A DNA stretch of 64,000 bases. Source: Trichopria drosophilae. Taxonomy: Eukaryota > Arthropoda > Insecta > Hymenoptera > Diapriidae. The stretch spans positions 95,636,501 to 95,700,500 of the forward strand of contig CM059585.1 of the NCBI GenBank assembly GCA_030407085.1. The letters run 5' to 3'. Shown piece by piece: positions 26,003-35,726 of the stretch. Every line of letters begins with the position of its first letter. Position 1 is the stretch's first letter. The position numbers were made by a program, and so were the translations under genes. Below the pieces are notes generated by a model. That model searched no databases and was not told the origin of the DNA. It saw only the letters and a program-made list of their open reading frames with translations.

Positions 26003-26767
26003 CACGTTTCGTCCTGAAACGGCATAAATTGTCGTTGTTTTTAGCTAAATAATTTTCATAGAAAGAGTAAATGAATTTTTATACAAGTCCATATCTTATA
26101 GGTTTCAAATCTGCTTTTTCTGAATCTGAAGTCCATTTTCCAATATCGTTAGTCGTTTTTCCAACATGATATTCCAAAAATTGATAAAAGTTTTGAATTT
26201 TTGTCCGCCATATTGGATCCGCCATTTTGAATTTAAAAAATCTGACAACGGTTTTGTGATCAGGAACCTCAAGTTCAAAATTTTAACGGCCATATTGTAT
26301 CCGCTATTTTGATTTCTGAAAATTTGAAAAGTGATTCATGATCGGTGATGTGGAAAGTCAACTTTTATCACTGTGATGAATTTATGATCGTTTACAAAAG
26401 TATTACAATTGAATAACAAAAAATTGGCTGAAAATGCCGCCATGTTGAAGCCGCCAATTTGAATTCTAGGATGACACTATCTTTTGGTACAACCAATTAC
26501 TCCACCAGATACAACAGTAGGAATCGATTGCACTACAGTTTCATATAACACAAAGATTTCAATTTACGAAACTACTATTTTTTCGTTTTATTCCGGGCGC
26601 CATATTGGAAAAACGACTAACGATTTTGGGAAATAAACTTCAGAATCAGACTGAACAGACTTGAAACTTATAAGATATGGACTTGTATAAAAATTCATTT
26701 ACCCTTTCTATGAAAATTATTTATGTAAAAAATTGCGACAATTTCTGCCACCTCAGGACGAAACGTG
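26003..26767. mobile_element. Foldback element with arms of about 165 bp, ends CACGTTTCGTCCTGA
   Basis: The left arm 26003-26171 and right arm about 26600-26767 are inverted copies with moderate divergence. Shared wording includes CACGTTTCGTCCTGA, ACAAGTCCATATCTTATA and CGTTAGTCGTTTTTCCAA. The centre repeats GGATCCGCCATTTTGAATT-type wording two or three times (26210-26460). There is no transposase; the minus frame at 26105-26293 is a repeat translation. Fragments of the same wording occur near 4.9 and 10.5 kb. Confidence 0.7.
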
Positions 26768-28278
26768 TTAAGTGGTTGGTCTCATTATGGAAATTTAGTT
26801 AGACTTCTTTCAGTTTTTCACTCCGCTTCTTACTACTTAAATAGTAGTAGCAGTCTGTTCTGTCAGTTTGGGGGGATATTAGTTCCGGAAGCACATCTTG
26901 AAAACGACCAAAAAACTGCAACAAGTCAAATTTTTAAAATAAAAATTTCAAACAAAATTATTTGAAAAACTAGTTTAAAAAAAACATTTAATAAATCGTA
27001 AAAAATGTGTCCATGTATGAACAACTTTTCAAAATCGGTTTCGGAAATATTCGGCGTGTAGCTAATAGCGTTCGTTTCGTGTTAGGTAGGTTAAGTTAAG
27101 TTAGGCTATGTAAGATTAGATTAAAGGTTGAGCTATAATTTTGTTTTTTTTTAATTTTTTTGAAAAAATTTGTTTAAACAAAACTTTTTAAAGCGATGGT
27201 GGGAGAACATTTTTTTCTTGCAAAACATGTACTAGCTACTCCCACTATCATATAAAATGACTTTCAGTCGTTTATTTTTCCGACTGTAACTGCTTACTTT
27301 CTCGATTTAAAGCGGTGATTCAATTAATATAGTTAGTGTTTGTAAATGACAAAATAATCTGTAACAAAATCTGTACAAAATAATAATCAAAATGATAATT
27401 TTCTTAATTCTATAGATTGTCACAGTTTAACATTCAAAGAGGACTATTACTACTAAAATTTAAATAGTTTGCTATTTTATTCTCTGCATTAAAATTCTAT
27501 TCCCTAACGATTTTGTAGTTAATGGTTCTTTCTCGCTTTTGTCTATTTTTAATTTCTTTTTCAACGCTTTTCAACTATTTTCAATTTCGTATTATATACA
27601 AGCCTGGCCTAATCGCACATGTCAAGTGATATGTACATAACTGAGAACAATCAGTAACGAACATTTTAATACAACAGAAATGCTCTACGATAGACGCAAA
27701 TTTTCAGAAAAAATCAACGTTTACAATTGTATGCTTAATGAATTTGAGATAACAAATGGATTAGATAAATTTCAAATTACGTAAGATACGTAATTAAACA
27801 TCTTTGTGAATGAATTTCATAATATTTATGAATACTTTACGTACAAATATTACATTGAAAGAATAAACAACACCGAGCCTGACTGCGCTATTATGTTAAA
27901 AGTAGATACATCAATAGAATACTTTTGTTGAGTCTGACTTTTAATGTAATGCGGATTATTAGGATGAAATTAGATCTCCGGTTAACTTTCTTCTGATCGA
28001 ATGTTTTTTGACCTAGAGAGATGAAATAAGGTTATAGAATTTTCGCGCAAGTTTTTTTATTTTGGCAATATACACTAAGAAAAAAAAGTAGTTGAAATTA
28101 CCATTTTCTTACTATGAATCGTAGTGTGAAATAAGGACTAGGCATGGTAATAGTTAAAATAACTATTCTGAAATAGTAAATTTTAACTATTGTTTCATGG
28201 TTCAATGTTATTTACTTATCATAATAGGCAAATAGACTCAGCTATTTTGAAATAGTCATTTCACAAAATTACTACCTT

Positions 28279-28290
28279 CACTGAGAGAAA
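28279..28290. repeat. Isolated CACTGAGAGAAA terminus
   Basis: Identical to the 12-bp end of the element at 18329-18831, but no partner end is found nearby. It may be a truncated or solo end. A relaxed version (CACTAAGAAAAA) begins at 28073 and repeated GTAATAGTTAAAATAACTA-type wording lies between. Confidence 0.4.
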
Positions 28291-29209
28291 AAGTATAAGA
28301 AATTGTCATAAACAATATGGAAAGGAGTCAATATTTACTTTTTAAAAATATTTGTAAACTATATATATCATAGCATATTATTAGCCTATTATACCGAATT
28401 TTAGTGCTTATTCATAAACTCTTTTACTTTTCTAGAGAAAAGTACTATTAAAAGAACTATTGCATTTATATTTATTAAGATTGAAAATATTCGAAAACAA
28501 ACAAGAAATATATTAAGAACATTCAAAAATGCTATTAAAGTTTTTGTTGAAGCCTCCCCTAAATTACCACCAAGAATACAAAAATGATCAACACCAAATT
28601 ATCCGTGCATTCGTGATTTCGATACTACGGTTCCTATAGGTTATGTATGAAGTAAATAATAGTGTATAATTAAATAAATACTTTTTCATAGAAATTATTT
28701 AATTTTGCTTAATAGCGGATATTAATGTATTTTTTCAATAAACGTCATAAGTAATTCTTCAACACCTGTACAAAATTAGTTGCGATTCGTACCAATAAAG
28801 TTTTGCCAATAAAAACATTATTATTATTATTATTATCGTTGAAAATAATATTAAAAATATTATTGAAATCAGGAAGTGCTCTGAGAGGAAAACGATCCCA
28901 TGTATAGACTGGTCGTACCATACGAGCCTCTCCGTTTTTCTCATAGTTGACGGAACCGTTTGAATCTAAAGTAGTGTGACTGGAACGCTGCCATAATGTC
29001 AGCAATTTGAGCATTGATGTCGTTTTTCTATTTATTTGAAGTTAATCATATCCAATTATATTCTCATAAAAGTATTAATTTCTGAACTTCAAAAGTTAAT
29101 TTCATTACGTCAGCCAGACGCTTTTTTACACAATTCTTATACAAATAAATACAATAACAATAATCATCTTCAAAAGTTCATGCCGCTACCCGAAAAAAAG
29201 TTGATTTTA

Positions 29210-29340
29210 CTACCTAAATAGTAAGATCTGGTCCAACTCTGTTTTTTAATTAAATTTACTATTTAAATAGTAGTCTCGGATACCTAATTTGTCGAGGTCA
29301 CTATTTAAATAGTAAAACCTATTAAAAATGATAGCTGTTT
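29210..29340 (+). repeat. Dispersed repeat, copy 1 (partner at 63112-63240)
   Basis: Shares TACCTAATTTGTC followed by GGGTCA or GAGGTCA, several ACTATTTAAATAGTA palindromes, and a T-rich TTTCTTTC tail with 63112-63240 in the same orientation. The copies have diverged. The function is unknown; it is probably an old non-coding mobile element. Confidence 0.5.
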
Positions 29341-31467
29341 CTTTCTTTTTTTACTATGCAGTTAGGTGTGCCATTTCATTTTTCCTACTAATTTATTTTT
29401 ATTATTATTATATCTGCGTCTAAATTAAATTTTGGTTTATTGTTATAATTTAATTATTACAATCCTGTTTTATCACAGAAAAATCTACATGTCTTATAAC
29501 CAATTTTATTTGTGAACTTCCATTAAATGTTTCAATAATAAATATTTTTTTAGTTAATGTAGCATTAAAATAGGGGAAAACATTTTTTTTAATAAATAAA
29601 TTTACATCAATTTAATATTGTTATACATTCGTAATTTTGAATGCCACGTGCTATTTAAACCTTTTTCTCCTTTTTGTTTCGACAGTCGTTTATATTCTGA
29701 CAGTTTTTAGTTAGTCGATTTTAAACTGCTCAAGAACAAAGTCTTTGTATTAACAAGTCTTAAGTTATTTCCAAAGAATATTATAACATTATGTTTTAAT
29801 GTAAAATCGATATTTCCTAATGTATTTAAACACACATAATGTCCATCATCACAAATTAATTAATATCTCTTAATCACGGTGAAATACAAGTATCACATTT
29901 ATACTTGCGCTTATTGTGTTATGGAATTAAGATTCAGATGGAATATATTCTCTAGAATAATTTTACTCCATATATTTCTTCATTTTCTTGATGTACCACC
30001 TACAACACAATATTGTAGACATATTTCTGCATGTTATGCAGATATTTTTCAATTTTCTTTCATAATATCTTTCGTATGAGAATGAGAATAAGTAAAGAAA
30101 TTACGTCATGGGCCTAGACATATTCGCAATTTTAACATCTGCAATCGACATGGAAAAGAAAATACATAATTGCAAATAAAAAATGATTACCAAAAAGTAG
30201 TAAATATCTAGAGTAAATTGTAAATATATATGATGTAAGAATTGTATAATCGTTAATATAATGTTAAAATATGTTGTATGAAGAAGACTAAAATCACTAA
30301 ATTAAACTGAGAGACCGACAATATTGAAATTTAGTATAAATGCATTAAATTTTAATATTTTTGTACGAAAATAGGGAAAATCGGTTCATTATACGAAAAT
30401 TTAGTATCGATATTTTTAATATTTGTTATTATGATTATAAGAAAGTGCTATCTGAGTATGAAATCTTAATAATGTATATACGAAAAATTAACATTGTCGA
30501 ATACATGATATTCTTCATACTAACAATCAAAATTAATTATACTAAAAATTTTACGTGACATCTTGAATTCCAGAAAAATGTTGATTTGCGGAGTTTTCCG
30601 TTATTATTTATTTCACAAATAAAATAGGGGCCAGGACATCACGCGGCCTTTTTATAAAATCCATGTGATATCATACTTATTTTCTCAGAGTAATGCTTAA
30701 TGCTATATGAGAGAATAAATAAGTTTAGATAAACGACGCGTGATATCTATTATATGAAATCATGTGCGACTTCTTTCAAGGATTTCGTAGCCACCTAGCG
30801 CCAGCCAGGAGAACCCTCTAGTTTATTCATGCAGACGTGTTATTTATCTGTCAATATCAAACACCGAACGGCAGATGGCGACAATTCTCCAGACAAAGTA
30901 GTGTAACTTTTTATTTTAATAAAGGATTAGAATGACGCGCAAGTTGATCATTTAGATCTTTCTTCTCTATATTGAAGACGGATAATGTGACCTCACTCTT
31001 TTTTTAATAATATTTCGTGAACTCCATCTTTTTTTTTTTAAATAAAAAAACTTAAAACTTCAACACCGAGAGTCCACACTCAGGCACATTTCAAAATGTT
31101 TTTCTTCTGATTACCAAATAGTAGTTTGTTTATTTTAAAGATACGTCGCCTCAGAATTTTCTTATTATAAATTATTAATATTAAAAGTATATTATCAAAT
31201 ATTGTAATGTAAATACAAAAGTTGATAAACTTATAAGAATAATCATTTTAATATTCACTATTCTCATTTTTAATATAGGGTAACATTTTTTCCTATTTTG
31301 GTATGGAGAATATTAATAATTAGTATTCTCGGTCTTTTAGTGTACAGTCAATTATGAGAAAATAATTTTAATCGAATATTACTATACCAAAATGTTTTTT
31401 GTATTTAACGATTCTAAACACTTCTATCTCGGAAAATCTCCAAAATCAATATAACAGTCAGAAAATT

Positions 31468-31615
31468 GATAAAAATGTTCAACAATCGAATAAATTCAGC
31501 AAAACATTTGTTGGCTAGTTACAAGTATCTATGTTTCCTTTTAATGATACATAGATACTTGTAACTAGCCAACAAATGTTTTGCTGAATTTATTCGATTG
31601 TTGAACATTTTTATC
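31468..31615. repeat. Perfect inverted repeat, 66-bp arms, 16-bp loop
   Basis: The arms 31468-31533 and 31550-31615 are exactly complementary over all 66 positions by direct reading, with a 16-base spacer. Past a 2-base offset the pairing continues for six more A/T pairs. No flanking target duplication or family terminus is evident. Transcribed with the receptor intron it would form a long perfect RNA hairpin. Recent local inverted duplication or a young foldback insertion are the likely origins. Confidence 0.85.
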
Positions 31616-32807
31616 ATAATTTTGTAAAAGGAGTTATTAAAATTTATAGAATTATTCTTAAATAATGATGCCTAAGGCGCTTATTTTTAAACTTGACATT
31701 GCATAAATTCAATAATTCTATCTTTCATAAATTTGTAAATTATTTGTTTATTCTATGTATCTTTCTTAAAGATTTATGGCATATAGGCATTCATTTGTAT
31801 CGTCCAATTTTGACATTGTCCATTTAATTTATCTCACTACTTTCATTTATTCGTTACGCAAAATATACTAAGAGTTTTAAAGGTATTTGCAAATGAAGAC
31901 AATATCAGTTAAAATTTTTATTGCACCGTTTTGAAACGAAGCCAAAAGCTTAGACGACTCATTTTTGTTTATCTTTCAATTTTCGCTACGTGGGAACCAT
32001 TACAAAGCAATGTGCATTATATCACTGCAAAATAATTATTTTGAAATTAATTTTAATATAAATCAGCATACTATGTAGTGCATATGAAAACAGTATTACT
32101 CCCGCATTTTTACATAAAATATACAAGAAGTTAATAAAAACAGCGTACAAGTCAATAAATTACACATTTTAGTTCATTATGTAAGATTTTTATTTGCATT
32201 TAGTGAATGTGCGTAACTTCGCGATTATTGAATTTAACACTTTAATATATTAATTGTAAGAGTTTTGTAATACTACATTTTTATTAATTCTGTCAAATAG
32301 TATTATTTATTTTAGATATCTAATTACGTTAAGTAAATATGTTGTGTCCGGAAATTTAAATTTTCCTGGGGTTGATGATTTTTTTCAATATTATTGAGTT
32401 TGCGAATGAAAAGTGTCTTTATATTGTAATCCATATTGAATATTTACTCTCCAGTCATGCAACAAAAACAAAGATATGTCTTTTGGCACGTTCGGAGATG
32501 TGTTATTATTGACGTAAATAATGGTCCAGAGACTTTTCAAAAAAAATTGGCGAGAAGAATGACTTAAATTGCAGCACTATTTACCAAATTTTAAATTCGT
32601 TATCTGATAAAAGTAGAATAAAGGTTTTCTGTTGAGACTTAAGAGATTTAAAGAAAATCGCGAATTTTTTTAAAATTATTAGTTTTGTATATGAATTGCG
32701 CATTAATTATTTAATGTAAGTTTTGTAAGAAATAATGAACATTTTGAAAAAATGAAAAGAAATGGTGGTCAAAATTTATGACTAAAACTATAGTTAATGA
32801 TCCCCAA

Positions 32808-32935
32808 AAAATCGTTCCCCCGGAAAATTGTTCCCCTAGAAATTGGAGTCCATGGAAATTCGTTCCTCAGGGAATTCGTTGTTATAGAAATTAGTTCCCC
32901 AATAAAATTATTCCCTCGAAAAATGTTCTACGAAT
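32808..32935 (+). repeat. Eight degenerate 16-bp tandem units in strict register
   Basis: The units 32808-32823, 32824-32839 and so on to 32920-32935 are each exactly 16 bases. Each opens with an A run and most carry a GTTCCCC-type centre (for example AAAATCGTTCCCCCGG, AAAATTGTTCCCCTAG, AAATTCGTTCCTCAGG). Units differ at up to half of their positions, yet no insertion or deletion breaks the register. No coding frame matches it. Confidence 0.7.
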
Positions 32936-33172
32936 AGAATCATTTACAATTGAAGGATATCAAAAATATGGAGTTTGATGATATTCATGATCTTCAATCA
33001 CAATCGGTTAGTATACAAAAAAATCAAAATGATAACCTCAAAATTATTGTCAGAAGATAAATTCTCTAATTTCATTGTACAAACTGTACACTACTTCTGG
33101 TTTTTATTTGAAAAACTACCTTGTACTTTTTAAATAAAAATGTGTGTATTTTGAATAACATATTATGTTATA

Positions 33173-33896
33173 CAGGGTCATCGAAAAGTATCGGACCCCC
33201 CTAATATCTTCAGTTAGAATGCACTTAGGAGAAAATATCCAATAGCAAAGTTGTATGGTTTCAAGCGGGGAGTAAGATGATGACCTTGACTTTGACCTTG
33301 ACCATGTCCTTCAAGGTCATTTCAAGGTCCATCTTATTTTTTTAAATAGAACCCCCTACATTTTATTGCATATTCTTATAGCTTATCTCGAGAGCTTTCC
33401 AAAACACTATAATAAAATATTTTTTTATCAAGTACTTTTTGAGTTATAAAGGTTTGAAGTTAACAATTTGTTAAGTGGTGTGCGAGTCCGACCAGTTAAG
33501 GCAAGAGTGGTGTGCGAGTCCGTTAGCACAAAAGTATTAAGGTTATGATTACTGAAAACTAAATAATATTTTACAAGATATTCTACATTTTGTGTCAAAA
33601 AATTGTTAACTTCAAACCTTTATAACTCAAAAAGTACTTAATAAAAAAATATTTTATTATAGTGTTTTGGAAAGCTCTCGAGATAATCTATAAGAATATG
33701 CAATAAAATGTAGGGGGTTCTATTTAAAAAAATAAGATTGACCTTGAAATGACCTTGAAGGACATGGTTAAGGTCAAAGTCAAGGTCATCATCTTACTCC
33801 CCGCTTGAAACCATACAACTTTGCTATTGGACATTTTCTCCTAAGTGCATTCTAACTGAAGATATTAGGGGGGTCCGATACTTTTCGATGACCCTG
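33173..33896. mobile_element. 724-bp foldback element, TA-flanked, arms rich in TCAAGGTCA
   Basis: The two 297-bp arms (33173-33469 and 33600-33896) are near-identical inverted copies with no net indel, flanked by TA at 33171-33172 and 33897-33898. The terminus CAGGGTCATCGAAAAGTA with a TA target is typical of mariner-like non-autonomous elements. The 130-bp centre holds a direct repeat, GTGGTGTGCGAGTCCG, at 33475-33490 and 33507-33522. Each arm contains several AGGTCA half-sites in TCAAGGTCA context (33281-33330; mirror about 33738-33789). There is no coding capacity. High arm identity suggests a fairly young insertion. Confidence 0.85.
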
Positions 33897-33898
33897 TA

Positions 33899-34469
33899 TG
33901 TATATGATACTTTTGCAAGTACATATATACCTTAATAGCACCAAACCTCGCATTAACCCGCGCCCAAAGCACTACTTTTTTTTTACCTCAATTTCAATCG
34001 AGTATTTCGTATCAAAATCAAAAGTGCATGTCCTATAATTTTCGAGGACGCTCTTCAAGAAATTGAGTTTGAGCCATCAGGAATGCCACTATGGCGCGGA
34101 ATTTTCAAGAAATTTCCAAAAATTAAGAAAAATTTTTTTCGAGCTATTGAAATATTGCGATTCTATTGAAACTAGGCATAAGTGCATAAAATATTTGAAT
34201 TTTAAGGACAAATTTTACTCTTATACCCACGTCATTCTAACGACTCAAAATGGCGTCAATAATGAAAATTTCTTTGAAAAATTTCTGGACGCCCTTACTC
34301 AGAAACTATGAACTTTGTTTTTAAATTTATCTTGAATTGCTAGGTTATATTCCAATCAGTGAAATGACTGAAATTCGTTTGCACTTTTTCCTAAGTACTA
34401 TATAGGGTTTCTAAAAAGTGCAACCAAACAGCAAAATATTTTCGAATGTCGATAATTCATATTGATTTC
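33899..34469. other. Spacer with one unassigned 82-codon frame
   Basis: The + frame at 34063-34311 (82 codons) starts MSLSHQECHYGAEF and is rich in Phe, Lys and Asn. No domain or splice context makes it convincing. I leave it unassigned. Confidence 0.3.
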
Positions 34470-34695
34470 CGAGCTTCGATAAATTCAAAGAAATTCGAAT
34501 GACTGCCCGTTTATGTTTGTTTATCTCTGTTTCTAAGAAACTGTAAGCGCGCAGAATAAGAAAATAAAATATAAAATATGTGGAACGTGTGTATATGAGT
34601 GTGTGTGGATGACACGATAAATAGAAAATTATGTATGATTACAATGGATAGGGGTCGAAAACTCAGCAAATCAAAAAGCCGAATGCCTATCAACC
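34470..34695. repeat. Dispersed repeat fragment related to 18.6 kb and 52.5 kb
   Basis: GAATGACTGCCCG followed by TATGTTTGTTTATCTC and AAACTGTAAGCGCG matches the interior of the 18329-18831 element. At 34645-34690, GGTCGAAAACTCAGCA and AATCAAAAAGCCGA match the 16-bp-step motif at 52520-52551. It appears to be a hybrid or fragment of that repeat family. Confidence 0.5.
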
Positions 34696-34739
34696 TACAC
34701 ATAAAACTGTAAAAATTTAACCGGATCTAGTTTAGTGGA

Positions 34740-35375
34740 ATATGAAGTATCATTACGTCAGATCATAGAAAAGGACACCTTGGAAAAAAGAAAACACAAG
34801 ATATTGTTAAAAAAGACTATTACGCTGATAATTTAAAAGATAACGTGAAATTGTTAAGTAATTGGATTTCTTGCATTATAAAATAAAACAGAAGAAAAAA
34901 GGTTTCCTGCATTCCATACCAAAAAATGATTTACCATTACACACGCACGATGTTGCTCATTAAGGTACTTTAGACTAAACGGCCAAAAACATAAGCATAT
35001 TTGTTCTATAATTGACGGTTTTAGTAAGTTTGCTTGCCATTGCCAAAATTAGAATAACAAAAAGATATTTTTGGAAATCCTGCACGTATTATAAGTATTA
35101 CAACGGATTTTGGACTAGCATTTCGTTCTAAAGACTTTGCACCTTATTGTAATAAAATATGAAACTTCTACCGATTACTACGGATCTTCCGAGTGCAAAT
35201 AGAGAAGTGGAATGCAAAAATCGATCATTCCTGTTGTAACGAAATTGTCAATGGATAACACAGAAAAATGATATCAACATATTGAATAACTTCAGCAAAG
35301 TTCGAATTCAACCCGTCACCAAAACATCGATGGGACTCCATTTCAGCTTTTGATCGGTAGTTTGATCCAAGAAGG
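34740..35375 (+). pseudogene. Decayed Gypsy-type (Ty3) retrotransposon integrase
   Basis: Reading in shifting + frames gives recognisable integrase pieces in the right order. First comes a zinc-binding-like segment ending in PLHTHDVAH (about 34850-34975). Next is the core start CSIIDGFSKF (about 35000-35030), whose Asp fits the first catalytic position. Then come TTDFGLAFRSKDFAPYC (about 35100-35150), IIPVVTKLS (about 35225-35255) and TPFQLLIG (about 35335-35355). Stops (for example after the SKF segment) and at least two frame changes interrupt it, so it is dead. No protease, reverse transcriptase or LTR was found beside it. It sits in receptor intron 1, just upstream of exon 2, in the sense orientation. 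Confidence 0.8.
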
Positions 35376-35402
35376 AAATCGAAAAACATTTTTTATACAC
35401 GT

Positions 35403-35461
35403 GTCCGTAAAGTGTCTACTTTACGGACTCCTTTTAGTCCGTAAAGTGTGATTTTACGGAC
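35403..35461. repeat. Two tandem short hairpins just upstream of exon 2
   Basis: GTCCGTAAAGT-GTCT-ACTTTACGGAC (35403-35428) is a perfect 11-bp stem. GTCCGTAAA...TTTACGGAC (35437-35461) is a 9-bp stem. They lie 69-127 bases before the exon 2 start, so in the pre-mRNA they would sit near the branch-point region. Similar CGTAAA/TTTACG pieces occur at about 3.1 kb and 53.4 kb. Confidence 0.65.
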
Positions 35462-35529
35462 TGATCTCCGCAACTTTACCTTTGTATCTAGGGAAAATGA
35501 TTAAATAACAATGAACGCTTTATTTTCAG

Positions 35530-35726
35530 ACTCAACAGCAACAAACAGCCAACACGATATTACTGATTCATCTCGGAGCAGTGGAAGCGGTCGTCTGTCT
35601 AGTGTTGTTGGTTTTTACTACCACCTCCTGGCCGGCGGCCGGCACCTGGTGCGTCCTCCACGGGTTTCTCTTAGCACTGCTACATCCGGTTGCACTTTGG
35701 ACCGTAACCGGACTCAATTGTGATAG
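35530..35726 (+). CDS. Class A GPCR, coding exon 2 (TM2, ECL1, TM3)
   Basis: Encodes residues 35-99 and two bases of Arg100. Acceptor TTTTCAG precedes it and donor GTAATT follows, splitting the Arg codon of the DRY motif (phase 2), a well-known intron position in this superfamily. Residues 35-39 are TQQQQ in the first intracellular loop. TM2 is about residues 41-63, with LGAVEA where most class A receptors have LAxxD, so position 2.50 is Glu53 instead of Asp. ECL1 carries WPAAGTWC; Cys75 is the conserved TM3 cysteine that pairs with ECL2. TM3 is about 76-98 and ends GLNCDR. Shadow frames on both strands in this GC-richer exon are not coding. Confidence 0.9.

Larger units (their letters stand above)
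24083..35529 (+). other. Receptor intron 1 (about 11.4 kb)
   Basis: Phase 0 intron, from donor GTGAGT at 24083 to acceptor TTTTCAG ending at 35529. No independent gene is supported inside it. Landmarks listed separately are the foldback element at 26003-26767, the perfect hairpin at 31468-31615, the 16-bp array at 32808-32935, the foldback at 33173-33896, the decayed Gypsy integrase at 34740-35375 and tandem hairpins at 35403-35461. The remaining stretches (24.1-26.0, 26.8-31.4 and 31.7-32.8 kb) are AT-rich with nothing recognised beyond short frames and A/T runs. Confidence 0.75.

Noticed and set aside
26105..26293. Minus frame with GGQKFKTF-type wording
   Set aside because: It is translation of the arm and inner repeats of the foldback element at 26003-26767.
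28745..29014. 89-codon minus frame with an Asn run
   Set aside because: The Asn run is a (TTA)n microsatellite. The rest gave no convincing transposon or gene match, and a second frame overlaps it.
35511..35723. + frame with Ser/Arg-rich translation over exon 2
   Set aside because: Out of frame with the receptor. The receptor frame in the same DNA gives two helices, the TM3 cysteine and CDR.
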